Below are positions 44,382-56,291 of a DNA stretch of 64,000 nucleotides, piece by piece; the stretch's first letter is position 1, and each line of letters opens with the position of its first letter. Made by a program: the position numbers and the translations under genes. The DNA is taken from the NCBI RefSeq assembly GCF_019392335.1, contig NZ_JAHXRQ010000001.1, positions 558,001-622,000 on the forward strand, read 5' to 3'. Source of the stretch: Mameliella sp. CS4 (GTDB taxonomy: Bacteria; Pseudomonadota; Alphaproteobacteria; Rhodobacterales; Rhodobacteraceae). The notes below the pieces were generated by a model. The model was given only the letters and a program-made list of their open reading frames with translations, was not told the DNA's origin and searched no databases.

Positions 44382-45485
44382 ATGCCGCTCGCCCTCACCC
44401 AGCTGACCCTGTCGCATTTCCGCTCGCACCGTATGGCGCGGGTGGAAGCAGATCCGCGTCCGGTGGCGATTTTCGGTCCGAACGGCGCGGGCAAGACCAA
44501 CCTGATCGAGGCGGTTTCGCTGTTTTCTCCAGGTCGCGGCATGCGCCGGGCCTCGGCCGCGGAAATGGCGCGTCGGCCTGAAAGCCTGGGGTGGAAGATC
44601 ACCGGCCAGATGACCGGCCCCGAAGGTGAGCACGAGATCGCCTTTACCTCGGAAAACGGCGGTGCGCGGCAGGTCACGATCAACGACAAATCCGCCAGCC
44701 AGATTGCACTGGGCCGGATTGCCCGCACCGTCTGGCTGATCCCGGCCATGGACCGGCTGTGGATCGAGGGGGCCGAAGGGCGGCGTCGCTTTCTTGACCG
44801 CCTGACACTGTCTTTTTTCCCCGACCATGCCCAGGCCGCGCTGGACTATGAAAAGGCCATGCGCGAACGCAACCGCCTGCTCAAGGAAGAGGTGCGCGAT
44901 TCGCATTGGTACATGGCGCTTGAATCGCAGATGGCCCGCGCGGGGGCCTTGTTGACGGTTAACCGGCAAGAGACCCTTGCCCGGCTGCAGGCCGCGCAGG
45001 CCGAGGCGGAAACCGCCTTTCCCGCCGCCGATCTGGAGTTGGTGCAGTCAGAGGGCAGCTTACCGCAGACAGAGGCCGACCTGCGGGATGCCCTGGCTGA
45101 AAGCCGGTTCCGCGACATGTCTGCGGGGCGTGCGCTGGTCGGGCCGCATCGCAGCGATCTTTACGGGGTCTTTGCGGCCAAGGGGGTGCCGGCGTCGGAC
45201 TGTTCGACGGGTGAGCAGAAGGCCTTGCTGATCTCGTTGATCCTCTCCAACGCACGCGCCTTGGCGCAGGACTTTGGTTCTGCGCCAATCCTTCTGCTGG
45301 ATGAGGTCGCGGCCCACCTGGACGCGGGCCGCCGGGCTGCCCTGTATGACGAGATTTGCGGATTGGGCGCGCAGGCCTGGATGACGGGCACGGGGCCTGA
45401 ACTCTTTGCCGAACTGGGCGACCGCGCGCAGCATTTCGAGGTGACGGAAGAGAATGGCGAAAGCCGGGTCCGGCGTCATGATTGA
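44382..45485 (+). CDS. recF: DNA replication and repair protein RecF
   Basis: A 367-residue SMC-like ATPase that loads RecA at gaps through RecFOR. Walker A is GPNGAGKT at 32-39; the ABC signature region STGEQKALLISLIL and Walker B ILLLDEVAAHLD are near the C-terminus. The ATG at 44382 gives the expected N-terminus, but no ribosome site is visible. The stop overlaps the GNAT gene by eight bases. Confidence 0.95.
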   Translation: MPLALTQLTLSHFRSHRMARVEADPRPVAIFGPNGAGKTNLIEAVSLFSPGRGMRRASAAEMARRPESLGWKITGQMTGPEGEHEIAFTSENGGARQVTINDKSASQIALGRIARTVWLIPAMDRLWIEGAEGRRRFLDRLTLSFFPDHAQAALDYEKAMRERNRLLKEEVRDSHWYMALESQMARAGALLTVNRQETLARLQAAQAEAETAFPAADLELVQSEGSLPQTEADLRDALAESRFRDMSAGRALVGPHRSDLYGVFAAKGVPASDCSTGEQKALLISLILSNARALAQDFGSAPILLLDEVAAHLDAGRRAALYDEICGLGAQAWMTGTGPELFAELGDRAQHFEVTEENGESRVRRHD

Positions 45486-45999
45486 GGTGATCCCGGAATA
45501 CGCGCTGACACGCGAGGACGAGGCGCAGGTGGCACAGCTGCTGCGCGCCTCTTTCCCCACGGATTTTGGCGGGCGCAGCTTTTACCAGCAACGTCCCCAC
45601 CTGCGGATCGTCTGGCGCGCGCCCGAGATCCTTGGGCACATTGCCCTGTTCTACCGTGCCATTCGCGTGGACGGGCAGCTGACCGACGTGACCGGGCTGG
45701 GCGATATCGCAACGGCCCCGAAGGCGCGCGGGCAGGGCATCGCAACCGCCCTGCTGGATCGCGCGCTGACCATCGGTAGGGACAGCAACGCCGGTTTTGC
45801 GCTCCTCTTCGGGGAACGGACGCTGTATGACCGTGCGGGCTTTCGGCTTGCCGCGAACGTCTACACCCGCGTCGATATGACGGGCGCACACACCGGTGAC
45901 GTAGATCGTGTGCAAAGCCGATTTCTGCGCGTTCTTTCGCTGAAAGCGGCGCCCTGGCCCGAAAAGGCAGAGCTTGACCTGCTGGGTCCGCTGTTCTGA
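45478..45999 (+). CDS. GNAT-family N-acetyltransferase
   Basis: A 173-residue GNAT protein. The acetyl-CoA loop is APKARGQGIATALLDRALT, with the R/Q-x-x-G-x-G/A motif at RGQGIA. It is placed inside the recF operon (eight-base overlap). The acetylated substrate is unknown. Its short C-terminus ends LDLLGPLF. Confidence 0.85.
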   Translation: MIEVIPEYALTREDEAQVAQLLRASFPTDFGGRSFYQQRPHLRIVWRAPEILGHIALFYRAIRVDGQLTDVTGLGDIATAPKARGQGIATALLDRALTIGRDSNAGFALLFGERTLYDRAGFRLAANVYTRVDMTGAHTGDVDRVQSRFLRVLSLKAAPWPEKAELDLLGPLF

Positions 46000-46044
46000 C
46001 CCCGGAAATCCTGTAGAACACCAGGGAAACCGTGCGGGAGACCC

Positions 46045-46854
46045 ATGACCGATCCGGTCGATGATAAGATGAAGACCCTGATCCGGGCCAAGCTGGACGA
46101 GATCGCCGGCGAGGAAGGGGTGCAGATCCTGCTTGCCGTCGAAAGCGGGTCGCGGGCCTGGGGCTTTCATTCGCCCGACAGCGATTATGATGTCCGGTTC
46201 ATCTATGCGCGTCCGATCGACTGGCACCTGAAGCTGGGCAAGAAACGCAACGTGATCGAACGGCCCATCGACGACGAGCTTGATATCTCAGGCTGGGAAC
46301 TGTCCAAGGCGCTGACGCTGGCGCTGGGGTCCAACGCGGTCATCGCGGAATGGCTGCAGTCGCCGGTGGTCTATTCGGCCGACGATATGGCCGTGCGGGG
46401 CCTGTCTGACTTCGCATCCGATGCGCTGGACCGGAAGTCGGTCAGCTGGCATTACCTGTCGCTCTTGCGGCGGCAGGAGGCCCGATTGATCGGCCCGGAC
46501 GGGCGGCCCCGGCTCAAACGGTTCTTCTACATCCTGCGCCCGACCCTGGCCCTGCGCTGGATGCGCGTGAACGACCTGGCCATGCCGCCGATGGATATGG
46601 CGCGACTGCGTTCGGGCTGTGACCTCGATCATGTGACCGAGGCCGCCATCGACCATCTGATCGCCGAGAAGATGGCCGCGCCCGAAAGCGCCACATCCCA
46701 CGATCCGGACCCGATCCTGACCGATCTGATCGCCGCGGAAACCGGCTTGGCAGAGCGTTGGCTGGCCTCTGCGAGCGCTGCGGAAAAACGCCCGCTCTAC
46801 GCCAGGGCGGACGCGCTGCACCGTGATCTGACGCTGTCACGATTCCCTCTCTGA
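46045..46854 (+). CDS. RlaP-type nucleotidyltransferase-domain protein
   Basis: A 269-residue protein of the family that includes RlaP/YcgL-like nucleotidyltransferases (PF10127). The catalytic pattern is visible: ESGSRAWGFHSPDSDYDVRF has the GS motif and the D-x-D pair. A helical C-terminal part follows. In other bacteria such proteins accompany RNA-repair ligases (RtcB or RlaP systems), but no ligase gene is near. GGGAG lies before the ATG. Confidence 0.8.
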   Translation: MTDPVDDKMKTLIRAKLDEIAGEEGVQILLAVESGSRAWGFHSPDSDYDVRFIYARPIDWHLKLGKKRNVIERPIDDELDISGWELSKALTLALGSNAVIAEWLQSPVVYSADDMAVRGLSDFASDALDRKSVSWHYLSLLRRQEARLIGPDGRPRLKRFFYILRPTLALRWMRVNDLAMPPMDMARLRSGCDLDHVTEAAIDHLIAEKMAAPESATSHDPDPILTDLIAAETGLAERWLASASAAEKRPLYARADALHRDLTLSRFPL

Positions 46855-46881
46855 CGGATTACCAAATATTGTGTCCGTCGC

Positions 46882-49356
<2,475 letters not shown>

Positions 49357-49368
49357 GGAATAGCTGGC

Positions 49369-49405
49369 CCCGGACCTGGAAATCATCCTGGTCCGGGTCG
49401 TCTTT
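49369..49405 (+). terminator. Terminator of gyrB
   Basis: CCCGGACC and GGTCCGGG form an 8-bp stem separated by 13 bases, followed by TCGTCTTT. It lies 12 bases after the gyrB stop. Confidence 0.6.
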
Positions 49406-49599
49406 AGGCGCACAAACCGCCCACAATTGAACAACTTGTGCAAAATAGACCGGCCTGCGGGACGATGCGACTTTTGATTTGCGGTTTTGTAAAGCCTTGT
49501 GACAACAGGTTTTGCCTATAAAACAGCTAATTGTGGGGTATCCATGCATCTTTAACGTGGCCGGGATCACAACGCAGATCCGCACAGGAGAGCCACGAC

Positions 49600-50613
49600 A
49601 TGACCCGTTCACAGTTCAACCGCCGCACATTCCTGGGGGCATCCGCAGCCGGTATGGCCTATCTGTCGGCCGGAGGACCGGCGGCGGCTCAGGACCGGAC
49701 CTTCCGGTTCATCACGCCCTTCAGCTTTTCCTTGTCCTTCGCCTCGGTGCTTTATGGCGATGCGGCCGGGTACTACGCCGACGAAGGGCTGGACATGCAG
49801 ATCCAGGCCGGCAAGGGCGCGGCAATGGCCGCCCAGATGGTGCTGGCGGACCAGATGGACTCCGGCCGGACCGGCGGCACGAACTACATCCTGTCCCGGG
49901 TCAACAACGGCGCGCCGCTGATCTCGATTGCCACAATCGCGCAGCTTTCGCCCTTCTTCCTGATCTCTTCCTCCGAAAACCCGGTCAACGCCGTAACCGA
50001 CCTTCCCGGCCGGATCGTGGGCATGGCTTCGCTCGGCGGGTCGATGGAAGGTACGCTGGATCTTCTCATGCTCAGCGGCGGCGCCTCGCCGGATACGGTG
50101 GACAAGGTCAAGGTGGCGGATACCGCAGCCTCTTTCGCGCTGATCGAGGCAGGCCGGGCCGGGGCCTTCATCGGCAACACCTCGTCGATGATCAAGGCCA
50201 AGGCCGCGCGCGACAACGTCGTGGCGATCCCGATGGACGACGGCATGCCGGGGCAGGTCTACGTGGGCCGTCCGGACGACGTCGAGGCGAATGTCGACAA
50301 ATACGCGGCCTTCCTGAAAGCGACGCATCGCGCCGCGCTGGAAATCGCCCAGTCGGACGACCTGGAACCGATCCTCAAGGCCATCGGCGACGCGCATAGC
50401 GTCCGGGGGCTGGACGATGTCGAGGTTGCCAAGCTCGACCTGGCCACAAACGCCCAGAATTGGGTCGCCAAAGGCGAGGAAAACCTGCTGCGCAACATTC
50501 CCGAGGTCTGGGAAAACGCCGTGAATCTGCTGAGTTCCGCGGGCATGATCGAAGGCAATCCCGATCCCAAGTCGCTTTACACGAACGCGGCGCTCGACAA
50601 GGCTATCGGGTGA
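49600..50613 (+). CDS. NitT/TauT-type ABC transporter substrate-binding protein
   Basis: A 337-residue periplasmic binding protein of the SsuA/THI5-like group. The N-terminus has a twin-arginine signal (NRRTFLGASAAG, then cleavage near AAAQ). The mature part starts RTFRFITPFSFSLSFASVL and includes YYADEGLDMQIQAGKGAAMA, a typical NMT1-like stretch. I chose the ATG at 49600 since AGGAGAG precedes it. ATPase and permease follow, coupled by TGATG. The ligand is unknown. Confidence 0.87.
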   Translation: MTRSQFNRRTFLGASAAGMAYLSAGGPAAAQDRTFRFITPFSFSLSFASVLYGDAAGYYADEGLDMQIQAGKGAAMAAQMVLADQMDSGRTGGTNYILSRVNNGAPLISIATIAQLSPFFLISSSENPVNAVTDLPGRIVGMASLGGSMEGTLDLLMLSGGASPDTVDKVKVADTAASFALIEAGRAGAFIGNTSSMIKAKAARDNVVAIPMDDGMPGQVYVGRPDDVEANVDKYAAFLKATHRAALEIAQSDDLEPILKAIGDAHSVRGLDDVEVAKLDLATNAQNWVAKGEENLLRNIPEVWENAVNLLSSAGMIEGNPDPKSLYTNAALDKAIG

Positions 50614-51416
50614 TGCCCTTCGACGCGAGACAGGACAGGATGGAAATCAATGTTTCCGGTCTGACCAAGGTGTTCGGTGACGGCCCCAGCGCCGTCACCG
50701 CCATCAAGAATGCGGACCTGACAATGGAACGGGGTGAGTTCGTCTCGCTCCTTGGGCCGTCCGGTTGCGGCAAGACCACGCTCTTGCGCATCGTCGCGGG
50801 GCTTGAATCGCCGACCGAAGGCACCGTCGAAATTCGCGGCAATGCGGTCTGGAACGGCACCCGCCGGTCCGCTGCGGCCACGCGACCCGTGTCGATGATG
50901 TTCCAGGAGGCGCGCCTTTTTCCCTGGTTCACGGTCGTCGAGAACGTGGCCCTGCCCCTGCGCGTCGCGGGTGTCGGCCGCAAGGAACGGACCGAACGCG
51001 CCACCGAAATCTGCGAGACCGTCGGGCTGAGGGAGTTCCTTCATCATCGGCCCAATGCCCTGTCCGGGGGAATGCGCCAGCGCGCCTCGTTGGCGCGCGC
51101 CCTGGTGACCGAGCCGCAGCTTTTGTTGCTGGACGAACCCTTTGGCGCCTTGGATGCCATGACGCGTGATGCGCTCAATATCGAGCTGATGGACGTTTGC
51201 GCCCGCGCCAACGTCACCACGATCCTCGTCACCCACTCGATCGCCGAAGCGGCCTTCCTGTCGGATCGTGTGGTTGTCCTGGCCCCGCGCCCGGCACGGA
51301 TCACCGCGATGATCGACATGCCGTTCGACCGCCCCCGCGGGCTGGACCTGCAACAATCGATGGCCTTTCAGAAGATGGTCGGTGAATTGCGCCACAAGCT
51401 GAGCGAGGGCGAATGA
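50613..51416 (+). CDS. NitT/TauT-type ABC transporter ATP-binding protein
   Basis: A 267-residue ATPase. Walker A is GPSGCGKTT (about 50), the signature LSGGMRQR, and Walker B LLLLDEPFGALD. I start at the ATG at 50613, overlapping the binding protein's stop by one base; a second ATG at 50640 fits a shorter version. The stop overlaps the permease gene. Confidence 0.93.
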   Translation: MPFDARQDRMEINVSGLTKVFGDGPSAVTAIKNADLTMERGEFVSLLGPSGCGKTTLLRIVAGLESPTEGTVEIRGNAVWNGTRRSAAATRPVSMMFQEARLFPWFTVVENVALPLRVAGVGRKERTERATEICETVGLREFLHHRPNALSGGMRQRASLARALVTEPQLLLLDEPFGALDAMTRDALNIELMDVCARANVTTILVTHSIAEAAFLSDRVVVLAPRPARITAMIDMPFDRPRGLDLQQSMAFQKMVGELRHKLSEGE

Positions 51417-52186
51417 TGCCGGAACGTACACTCAAGATCGCGCTGCCCGCGATTTCCGTCTGCCTCTTCCTGATCGGCTGGTCACTCTATGTCCGCACGG
51501 CAGAGGTGTCGGCCTTTGTCCTGCCCCCGCCAGAGGCCATCCTCGTGGCGCTGATTGAGATGGTGCAGACGCGCGAGCTTTGGGACCATGCGCTGGTGAC
51601 GATCACAGAGGCCGTTTCAGGGTTCCTGATCGCCGTCGCCCTGGGCATCAGCCTGGGGTTCATCATGGCGCGGATCCCGCCGGTCGAATGGGCGGCCAAA
51701 CCGTTTATCGTTCTGCTTCAGCTGATCCCCAAGATTGCGCTGGCGCCCCTGTTCATCCTGTGGTTCGGCTTCGGGCTGGAATCCAAGATCGTCATCGCGG
51801 CGGCCCTGGCCTTTTTCCCGGTGTTTTCCAACGCGCTACAGGCGTTCAAGTCCGTCGAGCCGGGGGACAAGGACGTCTTCACGATCCTGCAGGCAAACCC
51901 CGTGCAACGGTTCTACCTGCTGGACGTGCCGTCCGCTCTGCCGGTGATCCTGACCGGGACAGAGGTGGCCGTGGTTTTGGCCATGATCGGCGCCATCGTG
52001 GGCGAATTCATCGGCGGGAACGAGGGGCTGGGCTATCTCGCGGTGGCGCACCTGCAGAACCTCGCGGTGCCAGAGCTTTTCGCGGTGATCGTCGTACTGG
52101 CGATGGTCGGCCTGCTGCTCTACACCCTGATCGGTCGTTTGCGGCAAAGCTTTTCGGCCTGGCACGTCTCGTCCGAGACGGCCTGA
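51413..52186 (+). CDS. NitT/TauT-type ABC transporter permease
   Basis: A 257-residue inner-membrane permease with about six membrane segments. The ATPase-coupling EAA-like loop is around PSALPVILTGTEVAVVLAMIG. It belongs to the BPD_transp_1 fold. It overlaps the ATPase gene by four bases and ends seven bases from the convergent rhodanese gene. The three genes form one importer operon with an undetermined substrate. Confidence 0.92.
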   Translation: MMPERTLKIALPAISVCLFLIGWSLYVRTAEVSAFVLPPPEAILVALIEMVQTRELWDHALVTITEAVSGFLIAVALGISLGFIMARIPPVEWAAKPFIVLLQLIPKIALAPLFILWFGFGLESKIVIAAALAFFPVFSNALQAFKSVEPGDKDVFTILQANPVQRFYLLDVPSALPVILTGTEVAVVLAMIGAIVGEFIGGNEGLGYLAVAHLQNLAVPELFAVIVVLAMVGLLLYTLIGRLRQSFSAWHVSSETA

Positions 52187-52192
52187 GCCGTA

Positions 52193-52636
52193 TCAGCAGA
52201 CGGGGCAGCCCATCTTCCGCGTGGGCGCCACAACCTTTGCCTGGCCTTCGCGGGCCAGGCGGATCATTCCACCGGCAACGTCGATGACTTCTCGATCAAG
52301 GTGATCTGCCAAGGCTCTTGCTGCGCGGCTGGACCTGTTCCCGGACCGGCACACGATCAGGATTTCATCCGCCTTTTCAAGATCCTTGCCCAGGGCCGCC
52401 ACCAGTCCTTCGGCGGACCGCCAGGAATGCAGGCGCGCCCCGGGCAGGACCCCGGTGTCCTTCCACTCGTCCGGTTCGCGGATATCCACCACCAAACGCC
52501 CTTCGCGCGGTGCAAGGTCCGCCGCAGAACGGGATTCGGACAGGGCCTTGCTGTCGCCGCTGCTGCGGGCCCACAGACCAAAGGCTAGTGTGGAAAACAG
52601 AATGGCCAGTCCGGCGATGGTTGTGCGTCGGGTCAT
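52193..52636 (-). CDS. Membrane-anchored rhodanese-domain protein
   Basis: A 147-residue protein with an N-terminal membrane anchor or signal (about 6-24), then a single rhodanese domain. The active-site loop is CRSGNRS, with C96 as sulfur carrier. A further pair, CPVC, forms the C-terminus and may bind metal or undergo disulfide exchange. I chose the ATG at 52636; another ATG at 52651 lies inside a perfect inverted repeat and has no ribosome site. The repeat looks like an operator for a sulfide- or persulfide-sensing ArsR-type regulator. Confidence 0.85.
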   Translation of the reverse strand: MTRRTTIAGLAILFSTLAFGLWARSSGDSKALSESRSAADLAPREGRLVVDIREPDEWKDTGVLPGARLHSWRSAEGLVAALGKDLEKADEILIVCRSGNRSSRAARALADHLDREVIDVAGGMIRLAREGQAKVVAPTRKMGCPVC

Positions 52637-52648
52637 GTCGATCTCAAA

Positions 52649-52670
52649 CATATATCAGTTTCAATATATG
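52649..52670 (-). promoter_or_regulatory. Operator-like inverted repeat upstream of the rhodanese gene
   Basis: CATATAT, eight bases (CAGTTTCA), ATATATG: a perfect repeat with seven-base arms, 13 bases before the rhodanese start. A further ATATG follows the second arm. AT-rich repeats with an 8-base spacer are typical for ArsR-family repressors such as BigR. It also lies in the 5' region of icd. Confidence 0.5.
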
Positions 52671-52860
52671 ATATGGGCGAAAACCTGCAAAGTCCAAGGC
52701 TGAACAGCGCTTTCGCCCTGACCTTTGGTCAGACAGATGGCCGCAGGCAAGTCCTTTCCCGGCTATGCGACACTGTATACGGCTGCATACTGTAGACGCG
52801 ACCCTCTGCTTGGCCTATGGAGGGGCCAAACCGTCACCTCTGCTGAGAAAGGCCGGACAC
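52652..52860. other. Intergenic region between rhodanese and icd
   Basis: Besides the operator there is a short stem CTGACC-TTT-GGTCAG (52718-52732) and a pair of imperfect repeats ACTGTATAC and ACTGTAGAC around 52770-52797, in the likely icd promoter region. I see no gene. Confidence 0.4.
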
Positions 52861-55062
52861 ATGTCTGATTCCACTCCCGACATCATCTACACCAAGGTTG
52901 ACGAAGCACCCGAGCTGGCCTCGGCCTCTCTGCTTCCGATCATCCAGAAATTCGCCGCCGCCGCAGGCGTGTCGGTCGGCACCAAGGACATCAGCCTGGC
53001 GGGCCGCATCATCGCCACCTTCCCCGAGGTCCTGACCGAAGACCAGCGGCAGTCCGACGACCTTGCCGCGCTGGGCGAACTGGTGAAACAGCCCGAAGCG
53101 AACGTCATCAAGCTGCCGAATATTTCGGCCTCCGAGCCGCAGCTTGTCGCCGCCGTCAAGGAACTCCAGTCGCAGGGCTATGCGCTGCCCGACTACCCTT
53201 ATTCCCCTTCCACCGATGAGGAAAAGGCCGTCCGCGCCAAGTACGACACCATCAAGGGCTCCGCCGTGAACCCGGTGCTGCGCGAAGGCAACTCTGACCG
53301 CCGCGCCGCCGCCGCCGTCAAGAAATTCGCCCAGAACAACCCGCACCGTATGGGCGAGTGGACTGCTGACAGCAAGACGCGCGTCGCCTCGATGCCCGGC
53401 AGCGATTTCTTTGCCAACGAGCTCTCGGCGACCCTCCCCAAGGCCGCAACCGCAAAGATCGTGCTGGAAACCGCCGATGGCGAAACCGTCCTGAAAGAGG
53501 GCGTGTCCTACCCCGAGGGCACCGTCGTGGACGCTACCTACATGTCCGCCGCCGTGCTGGACCAGTTCCTGGCCGAGGAAATCGAGAAGGTGAAGGCCGA
53601 CGGCACGCTGTTCTCGCTGCACATGAAGGCCACCATGATGAAGGTCTCTGACCCGATCATCTTTGGCCACGCAGTCAAGGCCTGGCTGGCGCCGGTCTTT
53701 GACAAGTACGGTGACGAGATGAAGGCGCTGGGCGTGAACCCGAACGCCGGCATGGGCGACCTGCTGAACCGTGTGAAGGACAACGCAGAGATCATGGCCG
53801 CCATCGAGGCCGTGCGCGCCGAACGTCCGCCGATGTACATGGTCGACAGCGACAAGGGCATCACCAACCTGCACGTTCCGTCGGATGTCATCATCGACGC
53901 CTCGATGCCCGCGCTGATCCGTGCCGGTGGCAAGGGTTGGGGCCCGGATGGCAATGAATCGGACACCACCTGCGTGATTCCCGACAACTGCTATGCGCCG
54001 GTCTATGACGAGGCGATCGAGTTCTTCAAAGCCAATGGCAAGCTGAACCCGGCCACCGCTGGCACCGTGCAGAACATTGGCCTGATGGCGCAAAAGGCCG
54101 AGGAATATGGCAGCCACCCGACCACCTTCGAGATCCCGGCGGACGGCACCGTCAAGATGATCCTCGACGACGGCACCGTTTTGCATGCGCAGGACGTCCA
54201 GGCGGGGGACATCTGGCGGTCCGCCTCGGCCCGCAAGGCCCCGATCGAGGACTGGGTGAATCTGGCCATCGAACGTCAGAAGGCGACAGGCTATCGCTCG
54301 ATCTTCTGGCTCGACGAAAACCGCGCCCACGACGCGCAGCTGATCGCCTTCGTCAAGCCGATCCTCGAGGCCCGCGGCGTGGCCGACAAGTTCGAGATCA
54401 TGGCCCCGCGCGAGGCAACCCGTGCCAGCCTTGAGACGATCACCAAGGGTGAGAACACGATTGCCATCACCGGCAACGTGCTGCGTGACTACCTGACGGA
54501 CCTCTTCCCGATCCTCGAACTGGCGACCAGCGCCAAGATGCTGTCCATCGTCAAGCTGATGAACGGCGGCGGTCTGTTCGAAACCGGCGCGGGCGGCTCT
54601 GCCCCCAAGCACGTCCAGCAGCTGCAGGCGGACAACCACCTGCGCTGGGACAGCCTGGGCGAGTTCTGTGCCCTGGGCGAAAGCTTCAAGTTCCTGGCCG
54701 ACGCGCGCGATAACGCCAAGGCACGGGTGCTGGGTGAGGCGGTGGAAACCGCGACGCAGGGGATCCTCGACAACGGTCGCAGCCCCAGCCGCAAGGTGGG
54801 TGAGCCCGACAACCGCGACAGCCACTACTGGTTCGCGCGCTACTGGGCAGAGGCCTTGGCCGCACAAGGCGAAGACGCCGAGCTGGCCGCGCATTTCGCA
54901 CCCATTGCCAAGGCCTTGGCCGATGGCGAAGCAGCGATCACCGGGGAACTTGCCGTCGCGCAGGGAAGCCCTGCGGATCTGGGCGGCTACTACCACGGTG
55001 ATCCGGCCAAGACCGCATCCGTGATGCGCCCCTCCGCGACGCTGAACGCGATCATCGGGTAA
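52861..55062 (+). CDS. icd: NADP-dependent isocitrate dehydrogenase, monomeric type
   Basis: A 733-residue single-subunit isocitrate dehydrogenase, which oxidatively decarboxylates isocitrate to 2-oxoglutarate and gives NADPH in the TCA cycle. Length and the segments [20 protein letters not shown] at the N-terminus and [17 protein letters not shown] near the C-terminus fit the monomeric IDH-II family, unrelated in sequence order to the dimeric enzyme. I chose the ATG at 52861; the frame is open 96 bases upstream without homology. A strong terminator follows. Confidence 0.95.
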   Translation: MSDSTPDIIYTKVDEAPELASASLLPIIQKFAAAAGVSVGTKDISLAGRIIATFPEVLTEDQRQSDDLAALGELVKQPEANVIKLPNISASEPQLVAAVKELQSQGYALPDYPYSPSTDEEKAVRAKYDTIKGSAVNPVLREGNSDRRAAAAVKKFAQNNPHRMGEWTADSKTRVASMPGSDFFANELSATLPKAATAKIVLETADGETVLKEGVSYPEGTVVDATYMSAAVLDQFLAEEIEKVKADGTLFSLHMKATMMKVSDPIIFGHAVKAWLAPVFDKYGDEMKALGVNPNAGMGDLLNRVKDNAEIMAAIEAVRAERPPMYMVDSDKGITNLHVPSDVIIDASMPALIRAGGKGWGPDGNESDTTCVIPDNCYAPVYDEAIEFFKANGKLNPATAGTVQNIGLMAQKAEEYGSHPTTFEIPADGTVKMILDDGTVLHAQDVQAGDIWRSASARKAPIEDWVNLAIERQKATGYRSIFWLDENRAHDAQLIAFVKPILEARGVADKFEIMAPREATRASLETITKGENTIAITGNVLRDYLTDLFPILELATSAKMLSIVKLMNGGGLFETGAGGSAPKHVQQLQADNHLRWDSLGEFCALGESFKFLADARDNAKARVLGEAVETATQGILDNGRSPSRKVGEPDNRDSHYWFARYWAEALAAQGEDAELAAHFAPIAKALADGEAAITGELAVAQGSPADLGGYYHGDPAKTASVMRPSATLNAIIG

Positions 55063-55081
55063 GGCCCGAACAAACCAAAGG

Positions 55082-55116
55082 AAAACGCCCGCCGGAGCGA
55101 TCCGGCGGGCGTTTTT
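55082..55116. terminator. Bidirectional intrinsic terminator after icd
   Basis: AAAACGCCCGCCGGA and TCCGGCGGGCGTTTT form a 15-bp stem with a GCGA loop, followed by T's on both strands. It ends icd and the opposing antiporter operon. Confidence 0.92.
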
Positions 55117-55132
55117 CGTTCTGCAATGGCGG

Positions 55133-55519
55133 TCAGGTCTGTGGCTGATCCGTTTCCTGCGGGTCCTGCTCTGGCGGATCGTCAAAGATCGACCAGTCAT
55201 GCTCACCTCCGGTTGGCGGCAGGTCGGTGCGCCGCAGCCCCATCAGGATATGCGTCTGGGCAATGAACAGGGCAGAGACCGGAGCGGTCAGGAAAAGAAA
55301 CAGGGTGATGAGCAACTCGTGGAAGGACAGGTTGTCCTTGACCAGCAGGAAATACAGCATCGACGCGATGAGAACGCCGCCGACGCCCAGCGTCGTGGCC
55401 TTGGTGGGGGCGTGCAACCGCTGCATCGTGTCGTTCAGTTTCAACAGGCCAAACGACCCGACCAGACCAAAGATCCCCGCGATCACAAGGAAGGCCGACA
55501 CCAGGATTTCTGCAAACAT
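55133..55519 (-). CDS. mnhG: Na+(K+)/H+ antiporter subunit G
   Basis: A 128-residue MnhG/PhaG with three membrane segments in the first 95 residues (AEILVSAFLVIAGIFGLVGS and later FLTAPVSALFIAQ) and an acidic C-terminal tail. I chose the ATG at 55519: AAGGAGG touches the ATG at 55525 directly and is six bases from 55519. It is the last gene of the operon. Confidence 0.92.
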   Translation of the reverse strand: MFAEILVSAFLVIAGIFGLVGSFGLLKLNDTMQRLHAPTKATTLGVGGVLIASMLYFLLVKDNLSFHELLITLFLFLTAPVSALFIAQTHILMGLRRTDLPPTGGEHDWSIFDDPPEQDPQETDQPQT

Positions 55520-55530
55520 GGGCATCCTCC

Positions 55531-55800
55531 TTACTCGATGATGTCGCCGCGCAAAAGAAAGCGGCAATAGGCGACGGTGGACACGAAACCGACCATTGCG
55601 ACCAGCATCGAGGCTTCGAAATAGATCGCGGTTCCCTGCAGGACACCGTACAGGACCAGAAGCGCGATGATGTTGATCACCATCGTGTCCAGGGCAAGGA
55701 CCCGGTCGGCCTGACCCGGCCCGGTCACGATGCGCCAGAGGTTGAACAAGAGCCCGAGGCCGAAACAGCCGATCGCGAAATACAAAGCGTAGGTGATCAT
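55531..55800 (-). CDS. mnhF: Na+(K+)/H+ antiporter subunit F
   Basis: An 89-residue three-helix MnhF/PhaF protein with the typical VTGPGQADRVLALDTMVINI loop between the first helices. It overlaps the E gene by four bases. Confidence 0.93.
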   Translation of the reverse strand: MITYALYFAIGCFGLGLLFNLWRIVTGPGQADRVLALDTMVINIIALLVLYGVLQGTAIYFEASMLVAMVGFVSTVAYCRFLLRGDIIE

Positions 55801-56288
55801 CCGAAAATCTCCTTCAGCCGGGCTTCGTAGCGGGTCTTGATCTCGTCACGGACGCCGTCGGGATCATCCGTGTGCAGGCAATGCACCAGCAGAGACGTCC
55901 CGTCCGAGGACAGCAGCGCCGACACGGTGCCGGGCGTCATGGTGATGGTTCCGGCCAGCACCGTGATCGCCTCGGGCGAGGTCAGGTCGAGCGGGACGAC
56001 AACCCATTTCGAATGGATCTTTGAGCGCGGCTTGAACAGAATTATCAGGGCCACCTGGATGTTGGCCACGATGATGTCCCATATCACCAGCAGGACGTAG
56101 GGCACCGTCATGAAAGGCCGTTTCAGCCGGGGCCGCCCGGGCCAGTAGGGCGAGGTCAGGATCGGCACCACGATCCCCAGGAAACCGCCCAGCAGGATGT
56201 TGCCCGGCGTGACCTTGTTGACCAGCATCAGCCAGACCAGCAGCAGGGTCAGGCTGAGCAGAGGGTGCGGAAAGACGCGTTTCAGCAT
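55797..56288 (-). CDS. mnhE: Na+(K+)/H+ antiporter subunit E
   Basis: A 163-residue MnhE/PhaE. Two membrane segments near the N-terminus are followed by a cytoplasmic domain with SPEAITVLAGTITMTPGTVS, the family signature. It lies three bases after the D gene's stop. Confidence 0.93.
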   Translation of the reverse strand: MLKRVFPHPLLSLTLLLVWLMLVNKVTPGNILLGGFLGIVVPILTSPYWPGRPRLKRPFMTVPYVLLVIWDIIVANIQVALIILFKPRSKIHSKWVVVPLDLTSPEAITVLAGTITMTPGTVSALLSSDGTSLLVHCLHTDDPDGVRDEIKTRYEARLKEIFG

Positions 56289-56291
56289 GGC

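Noticed and set aside
52834..55206. A 790-codon open frame antisense to icd
   Set aside because: It is a codon-bias shadow of the monomeric isocitrate dehydrogenase: low complexity, rich in Gly, Arg, His and Val, with no domain pattern and no ribosome site.
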